Source of the DNA: Bog-473 sp963791995
GTDB lineage: Bacteria; Actinomycetota; Acidimicrobiia; Acidimicrobiales; RAAP-2
Assembly (NCBI GenBank): GCA_963791995.1
Contig: CAWBUQ010000022.1
Coordinates: 124,001 to 188,000 of the forward strand
Length of the DNA: 64,000 nt
Reading direction: 5' to 3'
Both the position numbers and the translations under genes were made by a program. The first letter of the stretch is position 1; each line of letters begins with the position of its first letter. A model generated the notes under the pieces. The model saw nothing but the letters and a program-made list of their open reading frames with translations. It ran no database searches and was not told where the DNA came from. Positions 16,343-25,796 of the stretch are shown here, in pieces.

Positions 16343-16531
16343 TCAGGGCTGGTCGGGATCGCGTGGGACGTGCCAGCCCGCCGAGGACACGTTGCGCGGC
16401 TCGTAGAAGACGCACCCCTCGGGGCATGCGAAGGGGAGTGGCTCGTTGGCGTCGACCTTGCAGCGCTCGAGGCGCTCGCCGCGAGGGGTCGTCCGCATCA
16501 CGTAGTGGCGGCAATCCTCGTTGACGGGCAC
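16343..16531 (-). CDS. Small cysteine-rich protein
   Basis: 62 residues from a GTG start, with a compact cysteine arrangement: DCRHY, ERCKVDANEPLPFACPEGC, VFYEPR. Four cysteines within the core plus a histidine suggest a small metal- or Fe-S-binding fold. I do not recognise a named family. A CAGAAT hexamer stands 5 bases before the start, so it may be leaderless. It is divergent from the NUDIX gene and convergent with the NIL gene. Confidence 0.6.
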   Translation of the reverse strand: MPVNEDCRHYVMRTTPRGERLERCKVDANEPLPFACPEGCVFYEPRNVSSAGWHVPRDPDQP

Positions 16532-16562
16532 ACCCCATTCTGGCGCAGCCGGCAGGCCGCGG

Positions 16563-16568
16563 TAGCGT
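16563..16568 (+). promoter_or_regulatory. -10 element of the NUDIX gene (leaderless type)
   Basis: TAGCGT, identical to the radA -10, eight bases before the GTG at 16577; no Shine-Dalgarno sequence. Confidence 0.4.
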
Positions 16569-16576
16569 CACCGCTC

Positions 16577-17290
16577 GTGGAGCCGAGCGACGACCGAAGC
16601 GTCCCCCTCAAGACCCTGCTTCGCTGGAGCGAGGCCCTCTCGGGCATTGCCCGCACCGGACTCGGCTTCACCGAGAGCCTCTACGAGCAAGAGCGCTTCG
16701 AAGAGATCCTCAAGGTGGCCGCCGACATCCGGGCCGAGGCGGACGGCGAGAGCGACGATCCCGACCACGCCGGTGGCCTTGTGCAGGAGTGGATGGACAC
16801 GGTGGGCAAGGGCGTCCCCGGCTACGTCACGCCCAAGGTGGCGGTGGGGGCCGCGGTCGGCAACGACAAGGGCGAGCTGCTGCTGATCCAGCGGGCCGAT
16901 TCGGGCATCTGGCTCTACCCGACCGGGTGGTGTGACGTCGGGTATTCGGCCGCCGAGGTCGTGGTGAAAGAGGTGGAGGAGGAGACCGGTATCGAGGTGG
17001 AGCCCGTCCGCCTCATCGCGGTGCTCGACGGCCTCCGCCTCGGCTTCACGCGCGTCCCGCTGTACTCGCTCCTCTTCTACTGCCGTGCCGTCGGCGGCGA
17101 GCTGGCGCCCCACCCCCTCGAGACCCGCGACGTGGGGTGGTTCACCCGCGACACCCTGCCCCAGCCGCTCGTCGGCTCGGAACGATGGGGCGAGCACGTC
17201 TTCGCCGCCATCAACGGCGAACGGCGCGACGTCCTCTACGACAGCGTGCGCCAGCCGATGTGGCGCGGCGAGTCCACCGGCACCACGTGA
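16577..17290 (+). CDS. NUDIX hydrolase with N-terminal helical domain
   Basis: 237 residues. Residues ~1-75 (LKTLLRWSEALSGIARTGL...) form the helical N-terminal extension found in a group of ADP-ribose/NDP-sugar NUDIX enzymes; the NUDIX domain follows, with VAVGAAVGNDKGELLLIQR and the box GWCDVGYSAAEVVVKEVEEE plus TG, keeping the REVxEE-type metal-binding glutamates (as KEVEEE). It should hydrolyse a nucleoside diphosphate linked to another group; the substrate is unknown. GTG start with a -10 box upstream; its stop overlaps the following acetyltransferase (GTGA). Confidence 0.8.
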   Translation: MEPSDDRSVPLKTLLRWSEALSGIARTGLGFTESLYEQERFEEILKVAADIRAEADGESDDPDHAGGLVQEWMDTVGKGVPGYVTPKVAVGAAVGNDKGELLLIQRADSGIWLYPTGWCDVGYSAAEVVVKEVEEETGIEVEPVRLIAVLDGLRLGFTRVPLYSLLFYCRAVGGELAPHPLETRDVGWFTRDTLPQPLVGSERWGEHVFAAINGERRDVLYDSVRQPMWRGESTGTT

Positions 17291-17889
17291 TCGCGGTCCG
17301 GGTCGCCGCGTCGGTGGACGACGACCTGGTGGCGGCGGTGACCGCCCTCGTGCCCCAGCTGTCGCGTTCCGCGCCGCCGCCCACCCACGAGCAGCTGGCG
17401 CGCATCGTCGCCGACCCGGCCACCACCCTCTTCGTCGCCGAGGAGGACGGGCGGATCGTCGGCACGCTCACGTTGGCCGCGTTCGAGATCCCCACGGGCC
17501 GGCGGGCCTGGATCGAGGACGTGGTGACCGACACGGCCGTGCGCGGCAAGGGCGTGGCCAGTGCGCTGGTGAACGCCGCCCTGCGCCACGCAGCCGCGTC
17601 CGGTGCGCGCACCGTCGACCTGACCTCGCGGCCGGACCGTGAAGACGCCAACCGGCTCTACATGAAGCTCGGCTTCGAGCAGCGCACGACGAACGTGTAC
17701 CGCAGGACGTCGCTCCCGACGACGCCTCCGCGACAGCGTGCCGGTCAGTCGGGAAGGGGGAAGGCGGCGGGCAACAGGCGCATGAGCCGAGGGAACATCG
17801 GGGTGAAGCGGCCCTCGCCCCAGGCCAGCTCCGGCTCGTTGGCGAAGGCCTGGGTGAGCACGCCGGCGATCAGCGTCGAGACCAGATAG
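17287..17889 (+). CDS. GNAT-family N-acetyltransferase
   Basis: Begins with GTG overlapping the NUDIX stop. The GNAT core is clear: LFVAEEDGRIVGTLTLAAF, IEDVVTDTAVRGKGVASALV (motif A, RGKGVA), LTSRPDREDANRLYMKLGFE (motif B). The domain is complete by about residue 142. The frame then runs on through a basic, non-conserved tail across the convergent tetR gene to 17889; a lost stop through a small indel near 17715-17740 is likely, so the true end is probably near 17740. Confidence 0.75.
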   Translation: MIAVRVAASVDDDLVAAVTALVPQLSRSAPPPTHEQLARIVADPATTLFVAEEDGRIVGTLTLAAFEIPTGRRAWIEDVVTDTAVRGKGVASALVNAALRHAAASGARTVDLTSRPDREDANRLYMKLGFEQRTTNVYRRTSLPTTPPRQRAGQSGRGKAAGNRRMSRGNIGVKRPSPQASSGSLAKAWVSTPAISVETR

Positions 17890-18421
17890 ACAGCGTCCTC
17901 CGTCGGCCGCGGCGGGTCCGAGCTGGCCGGCCGCCACCGCGTCGACGAGCGCGGCGCGCTGGAGCTCCACCATCTCCACGCTGGCCGCGAAGGCCTCGGG
18001 TGAGGGGCGAAAGCTCGGCACGGGGCGCCAGAACAGCAAGCTCCGCGACAGCCCGATTGGCGAGCGACCATCGGCCACACGCCTCGAGGCCTGCGATGAG
18101 CGCGTCGAGGCCGGGCTCGACGCGCGCCATGGCCGCGCACATCGCCTCGACGATGTCGCGTTGACCCTGCTCGAAGAACAGCGCGTCGTAGATCGCCATG
18201 AGCGATGGGAAGTACTTGTACAGCGACGGCGGCTGGACCCCGAGGCGCCGCGCCACCTCGGCGAGGCTCAGGCCGTTCACGCCCTCGGTCGTCATGACGT
18301 CACGGGCGATGTCGAGGATCTCGCCGAGGGTCTCCTGCCGCCGGCGGGCCCGACGGTCTGGCCGCACCGTCACGTCTGACACCGCGTCCGCCTGCGCCGC
18401 CGGTTGCGGTGTCCGTGCCAT
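17745..18421 (-). CDS. TetR-family repressor, frameshifted twice
   Basis: The N-terminal DNA-binding domain is intact: ETLGEILDIARDVMTTEGVN, then GLSLAEVARRLGVQPPSLYKYF with the usual TetR helix-turn-helix. The ligand domain continues across two single-base gains (near 18052 and 17915): ...SLANR / SRSLLFWRPVPSF...VAAGQLG / PPRPTEDAVYLVSTLIAGVL, ending AAFPLPD. Corrected length is ~224 residues. It is divergent from the SRPBCC-MBL-exporter genes and a perfect palindrome lies between them, so it very probably represses that block and itself. Confidence 0.82.
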
Positions 18422-18429
18422 CGAGAAGA

Positions 18430-18435
18430 AGTATA
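18430..18435 (-). promoter_or_regulatory. -10 element of tetR (leaderless type)
   Basis: On the minus strand TATACT ends eight bases before the tetR ATG at 18421; there is no Shine-Dalgarno sequence. Confidence 0.5.
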
Positions 18436-18448
18436 GCTTAAAAGATTC

Positions 18449-18477
18449 TTGACAGCTATAGCTAATGGTATTAGCTT
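18449..18477 (+). promoter_or_regulatory. Promoter and TetR operator upstream of the SRPBCC gene
   Basis: A perfect -35 TTGACA (18449-18454), 17-base spacer, and TAGCTT (18472-18477) form a promoter. Lying across spacer and -10 is the palindrome AGCTAAT-GGT-ATTAGCT (18460-18476; 7-bp perfect arms), preceded by AGCTATAGCT, itself a 10-bp palindrome overlapping it. This is a textbook position for repression by the divergent TetR protein. The region is markedly AT-rich compared with its surroundings. Confidence 0.7.
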
Positions 18478-18503
18478 AACGGCGCAGAGCGAGGAGGTCG
18501 GAA

Positions 18504-19110
18504 ATGATGGGAACGGAGATCGAAGCAGACATGACCCGGACCGAGAACGTGAGCACCAAGCCGCAGCAGCCGGTGGTGGCTGCGACGGGACTCGCAGTCC
18601 GTCGTGATCGAGGCGCCGGCCGAGCGCATCTACGCGCTCGTGGCGGACCTGCCCCGCATGGGGGAGTGGAGTCCCGAGTGCCGTCAGGTGGAGTGGCTCG
18701 ACGGGTCGAGCCGGACCGGCCGAGGGCGCCCGATTCGTCGGCCACAACCAAGGTGGTCCCCGCGGTCTCATGAAGTGGTCACGGCGCGGCCGTGTGCTCG
18801 ACCGCCGATCCCGGCCGTGAATTCGCCTTCGCGACCGAGGAGGGCGGCCGGGAGGGGACCGAGTGGCGTTACCGCCTCGAGCCCGCACGAGGGAGGCACC
18901 CGGGTCACCGAGTCCTACACCGTCTCGTCGATCCCGGCATGGGCCCGCATCCTCGACGTCCCGACCAACCGCGCCCGCGAGTTGCGCCAGGGCATGCAGC
19001 ACACACTCGAGCAGCTCAAAGCGGCTGCCGAGTCCGACGCCGCCGGCGCGCTCGTCCCACCCATTTCTCTCCGAGACCTGAGGAGGTTCTCTGATGATGC
19101 ACACCTATAA
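18504..19110 (+). CDS. SRPBCC-family protein, frameshifted four times
   Basis: Reconstructed from three frames: VIEAPAERIYALVADLPRMG, EWSPECRQVEW, ARFVGHNQGG, ADPGREFAFATEEGG, TEWRYRLEP, VTESYTVSSIPAW, RQGMQHTLEQLKA. That is the START/Bet v1-like helix-grip fold of polyketide cyclase/dehydrase-type SRPBCC proteins (~180 residues), which bind hydrophobic ligands. The frame breaks at about 18594, 18711, 18800 and 18883, each consistent with one extra base. ATG 18504 has a GGAGG upstream. It heads the TetR-controlled block; the exact stop is uncertain. Confidence 0.7.
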
Positions 19111-19896
19111 GGCCGCGCCCGATGTCGACGTCGTGACCTCGATCGTCAACGTCGGCGGCTTCGGCAACCTCGCTATCAACGCCTTCGTGATCCATGCCGC
19201 CGAACCGGTGCTCGTCGACACCGGCACCGTCGTCGACAGCGACGACTTCATGGGCGCACTGCGGATCGTCGATCGATCCGGCCGACCTTCGCTGGATCTG
19301 GTTGACCCACACGGACTTCGACCACATCGGCTCCCTGCACCGCCTGCTCGACGAGAACGAACAGTTGCGGGTGGTCACCAGCTTCCTCGGGGTCGGGATC
19401 ATGGGACTGGCGGCACCGCTGCCGATGGAGCGGGTCTACCTGGTCAATCCGGGCCAGACGGTCGACGTCGGCGACCGGATCCTGACCGCGGTACGGCCTC
19501 CGGCCTACGACAATCCGATCACCACGGGTCTGCAGGACAACCGTTCGGGCATCTTCTTCAGCTCGGACTGCTTCGGGGCCCTCTTGGACGAGGTGCCCGA
19601 CAGCGCCGAGGATCTGAGCGACGAGGCGCTGCATCGAGGGCCAGGTCTTCTGGGCGACCGTGGACTCGTCGTGGCTGCACACGGTCGATCGGGGGGTGTT
19701 CGCCTCGGAACTGGACCGCATCCGCGCCTTGGCGCCCACCATGGTCCTGAGCAGCCATCTGCCGGCTGCGCGCGGCTCGTCGGTCGAGCGGCTGCTGGGT
19801 GCGCTGGCCGAGGTGCCCGGCGCGCCCGCGTTCGTCGGCCCGGACCAGGCCGCCCTCGAGCAGATGCTCGCCGGGCTGACCGGGGTGGCCGGATAG
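19094..19896 (+). CDS. Metallo-beta-lactamase-fold hydrolase, frameshifted twice
   Basis: Begins MMHTYKAAPDVDVVTSIVNV after a strong GAGGAGG site. The metal motif is WLTHTDFDHIGSLHRL (HxxxDH form), with PVLVDTGTVVDS before it and a distal GIFFSSDCFGALL, plus VLSSHLPAARG near the end. The frame slips by one extra base at 19271 (after GTC) and near 19632; corrected length ~266 residues. The pattern resembles the flavodiiron/ODP-type branch of MBL-fold proteins; substrate unknown. Second gene of the TetR-controlled block. Confidence 0.75.
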
Positions 19897-20005
19897 TCGC
19901 ACCGAGCCGTCCAACGACCGATCTGGCGTTTCGCCGGGGCGAACCCGTCTGGCGCGAGACGTGGGCCCGTTAGGGTTTGCGTCAGGTCCCGCCGGGGAGG
20001 GCACG

Positions 20006-21545
20006 GTGAGCAAGAGCATGCAAGGGCGCAATTGGGTGCTGGCCGCGATGATCTTCGCGGTCGCGATGACCTTCATCGATCAGACGATCGTCTCCATCGC
20101 CGTGCCGAACATCCAGCGCGAGCTGCACCTGTCCTCGACGGGCGTCCAGTGGGTCGTCAACGGCTACCTCATCGCGTTGGCTGCGTTCTTCGCCCTGGGC
20201 GGGAGGCTCTCCGACATCTTCGGCCACACGCGGATGTGCGTGATCGGCGTGATCGTCTTCGTCGTGGCGTCCACCCTCTGTGGCTTGACGCCGACGGGTT
20301 CGATCGCCGAAGCCTGGATCGTGACGTTCCGCGTGGTCCAAGGAGTGGGCGGCGCCCTCATGTTCCCGGCGGCGCTGGCCATCGTGGTCAACACCTTCCC
20401 GTTGCGAGAACGCGGGAAGGCGCTGGCCCTCTTCTTCGGGATCGCCGGCGGCCTGACCGCGATCGGCCCGATCCTCGGCGGGTACCTGACCGAGTGGACG
20501 TGGCGCGCCATCTTCTGGGTCAACATCCCTGTCGCCCTGATCGCACTGATCCTGATCGCGGTCTCCAAGCCGAAGACCCAGTACCAGCGGGCCCCGATCG
20601 ACTACCGCGGCGCCGTCCTGATCGCGGTCGGGATCGGGCTCAGCATCTTCGGCCTCCAGCAGTCGGTCCTGTGGAGCTGGAGCAACCCGGCGACGTGGAT
20701 CTGCATCATCGCGGGTCTCGCCATCATCGGCCTGTTCGTACTGGTGGAGCTGCGCACGGCCTCGCCGCTCATCAAGGTCGAGATCTTCGGGGTCCGGCCC
20801 TTCGCCGTGGAGAACCTCGTGTTGTTGATCGCCATGATGGCGTTCATCCCGGTGTTCTTCTTCGCCAGCGAGTACGCGCAGATCGCCCTGCACAAGACGG
20901 CATCGGAGGCCGGCGTCTTCCTCCTCTTCTTCTTCCTCGGCTTCGTCGTCCTCGCCCAGGTGGGCGGCCGGATGCTCGACCGCGAGGGTGCCAAACGCGC
21001 CGTGGTGCTCGGCTGCGCCATCGCCGCGGTCGGCTTCGGTCTGTGGGCCTCCAAGGCGACGACGCTGAGCTTCGGCAAACAGCAGATCTGGGTGATCGTC
21101 GCAGGGGCGGGCATGGGGATGATGCTCGGGCCCGCCAACACCGACGCGGTCGAACCGCGCCGGCAACCTCTCCTACGGTGAGGCCACCGGCATCACCCAG
21201 ACCATACGGAACTTCGGCGCCAGCCTGGGCCTGGCCGCGCTCGGCACCATCTTGCTGTTCGACTACCGCTCGCACCTGACCGCCAGCCTGCAGAAGCAAC
21301 ACGTTCCGAACGCGGCGGCAGTGGCCAACCGCATCACCCAGTCCCAGGGGGGCGGGTCGGTGTCCAAGATCCCCCACTACGTCTCGGTCGACTTCGCCCA
21401 CGCCACCCAGACCGTGCTCTATGTGATGTGCGGGATCATGGCGTTCGCCGGGGTGGTGGCGTTGTTGGGTCTCCAGCGGGGTCGCCAGGAGGTGGTCCCG
21501 CTCGACGATGGCGGGTCCACCCCCACCGAGGTCGGCCTCTCGTAA
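20006..21545 (+). CDS. MFS exporter, DHA2 (14-TM) family, frameshifted
   Basis: A drug/proton antiporter of the EmrB/QacA type. From GTG 20006 (GGGGAGG upstream) the protein has the family start MTFIDQTIVSIAVPNIQREL, motif A in GGRLSDIFGHTR, RVVQGVGGALMFPA, and motif C in GIAGGLTAIGPILGGYL. One extra base after GTC at 21152 moves the last ~130 residues into another frame, where NLSYGEATGITQTIRNFGAS and the final TM helices follow. Corrected length ~513 residues. As third gene behind the TetR operator it is the likely efflux arm of the block. Confidence 0.85.
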
Positions 21546-21593
21546 CCTCGGGCGGCGCGCCCTTCTCTGCGCCAGCACCATCTGGAGGCACGA

Positions 21594-22307
21594 ATGTCGC
21601 ACCACCGCAGAACCGGGATCTTCGTCGTTGCCCTGGCGCTGGGAGGACTGTGTGCGACCGGGTGCAGCGTCGTCAACAAGGTCAAGAACGAGATCCACAA
21701 CGTCGAGGGCAACAAGGCGACCATCGACTCGTTCACCCAGAATCTCCAGACCGGTGCGGCGAAGCCGTTCGAGGCGACCTACACGACATCGGGGAGCGCG
21801 CCGGCGGGTGTGCTCTACGCCGTCGACCCGGCGAGCGGCAGTCTGGCGATCCACGAGGCCGCCACCGCCGCCAATTCGCCGAGCGTGCAGCTGATCGTGA
21901 ACTCGTCGGGCGACTATTCGTGCAGCCAGAGCGGCTCCGCCGGCCCATGGTCCTGTCAAAAGCTGGGAAGCGCCGACGCCAACGCGCAACAGAAGCTCTT
22001 CGACATCTACACCCCCTCGCACTGGATCTCCTTCCTCAAGGGTGCGTCGCTCGTGGCCGGTCTTGCCGGCGACAAGGTCACCACATCGACGATGTCGCTC
22101 AACGGCTTCGACATGAACTGCGTGGACCTCGTGGCCAAGGGCGTGCCGGGGACGAGCACCGTCTGCACCACGTCGCAGGGCATCTTGGGGTATGCCAAGG
22201 TGGCCCAGGATTCCACCAGCTTCGCGATCACGAACTATTCGCCGTCACCCCCGGCGTCCATCTTCGAGCTTCCGCCGGGCGCGACGGTGACCACGCCGAC
22301 CACATGA
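21594..22307 (+). CDS. Putative lipoprotein of unknown function
   Basis: 237 residues: n-region HHRRTG, hydrophobic core IFVVALALGGL, then ATGC as the likely lipobox (a weak one), so the mature protein would be anchored outside the membrane by its cysteine. The rest is rich in Ser/Thr/Ala with several cysteines (CSQS, WSCQK, NCVDL, VCTTS) and no recognised domain. It shares an ATGA overlap with the following amidase gene. Confidence 0.6.
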   Translation: MSHHRRTGIFVVALALGGLCATGCSVVNKVKNEIHNVEGNKATIDSFTQNLQTGAAKPFEATYTTSGSAPAGVLYAVDPASGSLAIHEAATAANSPSVQLIVNSSGDYSCSQSGSAGPWSCQKLGSADANAQQKLFDIYTPSHWISFLKGASLVAGLAGDKVTTSTMSLNGFDMNCVDLVAKGVPGTSTVCTTSQGILGYAKVAQDSTSFAITNYSPSPPASIFELPPGATVTTPTT

Positions 22308-23423
22308 GCACCGACGCCACCTTCATCACCCGCTACGACACGTCCGGCCCGGGGGTGCGCCTCGCCGTAAAGGACCTCATCGACATGGCCGGCGAGGTCA
22401 CCACGGCCGGTTGTCGCGCCGCGGCCCGGCGCGCCGTGCCGGCCGCGCACGACGCGGCTTGTCTCGCCGGCGCCCGGGCCGCCCGGGCGCGGATCGTCGG
22501 GCGCACGAATCTGCACGAGCTGGCCCTCGGCGTGACCGGCGTGAACCCGTGGTACGGGACGCCGGTCAACCCGCTCGATCCTGCGCTGGTCCCGGGCGGG
22601 TCGTCGAGTGGCTCCGCCGTGGCGGTGGCGACGGGAGAGGCCGAAGTCGCCTACGGCAGCGACACGGGCGGCTCGGTGCGTATCCCGGCTGCCTGCTGCG
22701 GCGTCTGCGGATTGAAGACGACCTGGGGCCGCATTCCCCTCGACGGCGTATGGCCGCTGGCACCGAGCTTCGACACGGTCGGCCCGATGGCGCGTGACGT
22801 CGGGGGACTGGTCACCGGGATGCAGTTGCTCGAGCCGGGGTTCGCGGTGGCCGGCGTGGGCGACGTGACGGTGGCCCGGCTGCCCATTGAGGCCGACCCG
22901 GCGATCAGTGCGGCCATCGAGCGCGCCATACAGCCTGGCCGGGTGGACGTCCACAGACCTCGTCATCCCGGGGTGGGACAACGCGCTCACCCAGGCGGGA
23001 CTTCTGCTCGTCGTCGAAGCGTGGCACTCGGACCGGGTCTTGGTGCACGAAGACCCTGAGGGAATCGGCGACGGCGTGCGCGAGCGCCTCGAGTTGGGCG
23101 GTGCCTTCGACGAGTCGGTTGTCGCGAGCGCATGGCAGACCCAGCGCGAGTGGCAGGCCACGCTCGAGCGGGTCCTCGAGCGCGTCGACTTCGTGGTCAC
23201 ACCCACGCTGACGATCTTCCCGCCGCGTCCCGAGGAGGGCGACGACCTGTTGGTGTCGCGCTGCACGCTCCCGGCGAACCTGGCCGGCGTACCCGCTCTG
23301 TCGCTCCCGGTCCCGACCGGTGGACCGCTCCCGGCGAGCCTCCAGCTGATCGGGCCAGCGCACAGCGAAGAGCGGCTGCTGGCCGCCGGGATCGTACTGG
23401 AACAGGCCGTCACGGCCGGCTGA
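22304..23423 (+). CDS. Amidase signature-family hydrolase, frameshifted
   Basis: Hydrolyses a carboxamide using the Ser-cisSer-Lys triad: lysine in LAVKDLIDMAGEVTT, the glycine/serine stretch PGGSSSGSAVAVATG (the usual GGSSGGS with one Gly changed to Ser), and SDTGGSVRIPAACCGVCGLK. One extra base near 22931 shifts the second half, which continues SLAGWTSTDLVIPGWDNAL and ends LQLIGPAHSEERLLAAG. Corrected length ~372 residues, short for the family (usually 430-480), so the C-terminal half is compact. The ATG overlaps the lipoprotein stop. Substrate not predictable. Confidence 0.8.
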
Positions 23424-23456
23424 GCGCCGTCACGCTGTCGCGCCGGCGTCAGCTGG

Positions 23457-24395
23457 TCAGCGGTTGGCGCGTACAAGGCCGCGGCCGATGTCGGCCAGGT
23501 GCTGGCGGACTCCCGACGGCGAGGTCACCTCGAGCGCGTCGGAGAACCCGGCGAGCTGCCGGGCCACCATGAGCTCGGACTGGGCGCGCAGCGCCACCTC
23601 CACCCGCCCGTCCGTCTCCTCGGTCCCGTGCTCAATCCGTGAGCCGAAGAGGTAGCGCAACACGTCGAGCGTCACCGGGTCGGTGCGGAGCCGGACGGTC
23701 ACCGGTGCCCGTTGGGCGTCGACGCTGGTGACGATGGTGTGCCAGGCCTCGGCCAGGTCGAAGTCAGCCGGCCGCTCGGCCGCGCGGTCCGTCAGTGACG
23801 CCGAGTGCACGCGACTCACTCGAAACGTCCGCTGGCCCGCCGCGGTCTCGCCGATGAGGTACCACGTGTTGTTCTTCACGACGAGACCGAGCGGGTGGAC
23901 GGTGCGCTGCGACGTGCGGCCGTCGTGACCCCGGTACCCCAGCTCGATCTGCACGCCGTCGATCACTGCGTGCTGGAGCACCTCGAGATGGTCGGGTGCG
24001 ACGGGCTCCTCGTGGTCCCACGAGGCGGCGTCGCGCATCACCGCGCCCGCTGCCGCCTCGGCGTGCTGGCGGAACGTGGCCGGCAGCGCGCGCACCAGTT
24101 TGCGCAGTGCCGTCCGCACTTGCGGGGTGGCCGCCGCGGGCCCGGCGATCAGGAACAGCGCCCGGGCCTCGTCCGCGGTGAGGCCGCTCAGGTCCGTACG
24201 CGCACCGCCGAGGAGTTCCCACCCGCCGTGTCGTCCGGGCTGGGAGTAGACCGGGATCCCGGCCATGGCGAGGCCCTCGAGATCCCGCCGTGCCGTGCGC
24301 TCGCTGACCTCGAGCTCCTGGGCCAGCTGGGCGGCCGTGACCCGACCCTTCGACTGGAGGACCAGGAGGGCGGCGACGAGTCGGTCGGCTCGCAT
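23457..24395 (-). CDS. WYL-domain transcriptional regulator (YafY type)
   Basis: 312 residues. An N-terminal DeoR-like winged helix (LVAALLVLQSKGRVTAAQLA, then ELEVSERTARRDLEGLAMAG) is followed by the WYL ligand-sensing domain, with the signature VVKNNTWYLIGE, and a C-terminal WCX part. Such proteins bind nucleic acid or small ligands through WYL. ATG 24395 is chosen since the helix-turn-helix starts there; the upstream extension covers the divergent gene's promoter. It is divergent from the DinB gene (113 bases), which it may regulate. Confidence 0.85.
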   Translation of the reverse strand: MRADRLVAALLVLQSKGRVTAAQLAQELEVSERTARRDLEGLAMAGIPVYSQPGRHGGWELLGGARTDLSGLTADEARALFLIAGPAAATPQVRTALRKLVRALPATFRQHAEAAAGAVMRDAASWDHEEPVAPDHLEVLQHAVIDGVQIELGYRGHDGRTSQRTVHPLGLVVKNNTWYLIGETAAGQRTFRVSRVHSASLTDRAAERPADFDLAEAWHTIVTSVDAQRAPVTVRLRTDPVTLDVLRYLFGSRIEHGTEETDGRVEVALRAQSELMVARQLAGFSDALEVTSPSGVRQHLADIGRGLVRANR

Positions 24396-24508
24396 GGATC
24401 CCGAAATTGGCACAAAAAGTGGCCATGTGTTGGCCAGATATGGGGCGCATGCTGCCTGCGTCACACACGAGCACACGCCGGCACCGCCGGCAGAACGGAG
24501 ACGACACC

Positions 24509-25066
24509 ATGCCTGGACTCGCACCCCCCGTGTCCGACGAGCGGGGCTGCCTGCTGGCCTTCCTCGGCCAGCAGCGGGACGCCCTGCGCTACGCCGCCCA
24601 CGGTCTCGACGACGAGGAGGCGGGGAGCACACCCTCGGCCAGCGATTTGTGCCTGGCTGGGCTGATCAAGCACGCCGCCCGGGTGGAGCAGGGGTGGATC
24701 GACTACATCACGACGGGCGATTCGGGGTTGTTCGTTCCCGCTGACGACTACACGGACGGCTTCGCGCTGGTCGACGGGGAGACCCTGGCCGACGTCATCG
24801 CCCTCGCCGCGGAGCAGGCCCGTCTGACCGAGAAGGTCGTGAACGGCCTCGACGACCTCGGTGCACCCCTGGCCCCGACCGAGTCCCTGGTCCCGTGGAT
24901 CCCCGCCGGCCTGGTGTGGACGCCACGGTGGGTGCTGCTCCATCTGATTGAAGAGACCGCCCGGCACGCCGGGCACGCCGACATCGTCCGCGAGTCGATC
25001 GACGGCGCGACCTGTTGGACGCTGATGGCGGCGGCCGAAGGCTGGCCCCAGCAGGACTGGGCCTAG
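24509..25066 (+). CDS. DinB/DUF664-family protein
   Basis: 185 residues with the four-helix DinB fold: CLLAFLGQQRDALRYAAHGL, CLAGLIKHAARVEQGWIDYI and HLIEETARHAGHADIVRESI. The histidines in these helices are the usual metal ligands of the group (mini-circle protein type). The group includes mycothiol- or bacillithiol-dependent S-transferases, but function here is not defined. Divergent from the WYL regulator. Confidence 0.75.
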   Translation: MPGLAPPVSDERGCLLAFLGQQRDALRYAAHGLDDEEAGSTPSASDLCLAGLIKHAARVEQGWIDYITTGDSGLFVPADDYTDGFALVDGETLADVIALAAEQARLTEKVVNGLDDLGAPLAPTESLVPWIPAGLVWTPRWVLLHLIEETARHAGHADIVRESIDGATCWTLMAAAEGWPQQDWA

Positions 25067-25154
25067 CGGTCCCGCCCTCCTTGCGAAGCGGTGTCGAGAG
25101 CGTGGTCCCGTCGCAACGTCACGCGGTCCATGGCACCAATAGGGTGGCCGGTGC

Positions 25155-25796
25155 ATGCAGATCGAGTTGTGGTCCGACTTCGCCTGCCCATGGTGCGCGC
25201 TCGGCCTGGCCCGTCTCAGTGTGGCGCGGGCGTCCTTCGAACACGGCGAGGAGGTCGCCGTGGTGCACCGCTCGTTCGAGCTCGACCCCGGAGCGCCGGC
25301 GAGCGGTTCGGTCTCCTTCGCCGACGCGGTGGCCGCCAAGTACGGCATGGGGGCCGCGCGCGTGCGGGCCCTGCATGAGCAGTTGACCGCCCTGGGCGCT
25401 CAGGTCGGCGTGTCCTTCGACTTCGAGCGAGTCCGCTTGGGCAGCACCTTCGACGCCCACCGGCTGGCCCAGGCGGCACGGGGTACCCCGAGCGAGGAGG
25501 CACTGGTGCGTGGGCTCTTCGTGGCGCATTTCAGCCAGGGTCGCCAGCTCTCTGACCACGACGTCCTGCGCCAGGTCGCCCGCGCCGCACGCTTGGAGGA
25601 GCGCGTCGTCGACGAGGTCCTCGGGAGCGATGCCTTCGGGCCGGCGGTGCGGGCCGACGAAGCCGCGGCCCGCGAGCACGACGTGACGGGGGTGCCCTAT
25701 TTCCTCATCAACGGGGCCTGGCCGGTGCCGGGCGCGCAGGACGTCGAGACGATGGCACTCGTCCTGCGGCGGGCCTGGTCACGCCTGGGCCAATGA
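25155..25796 (+). CDS. DsbA-family (FrnE-like) thiol oxidoreductase
   Basis: 213 residues, no signal peptide, so cytoplasmic. The active-site motif CPWC is in IELWSDFACPWCALGLARL; the helical insertion holds GSTFDAHRLAQAARG; the cis-proline loop is VTGVPYFLING. This is the FrnE/2-hydroxychromene isomerase-like branch of DsbA-fold proteins. Physiological partner not evident. It overlaps the end of the convergent decarboxylase gene by 18 bases. Confidence 0.85.
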   Translation: MQIELWSDFACPWCALGLARLSVARASFEHGEEVAVVHRSFELDPGAPASGSVSFADAVAAKYGMGAARVRALHEQLTALGAQVGVSFDFERVRLGSTFDAHRLAQAARGTPSEEALVRGLFVAHFSQGRQLSDHDVLRQVARAARLEERVVDEVLGSDAFGPAVRADEAAAREHDVTGVPYFLINGAWPVPGAQDVETMALVLRRAWSRLGQ

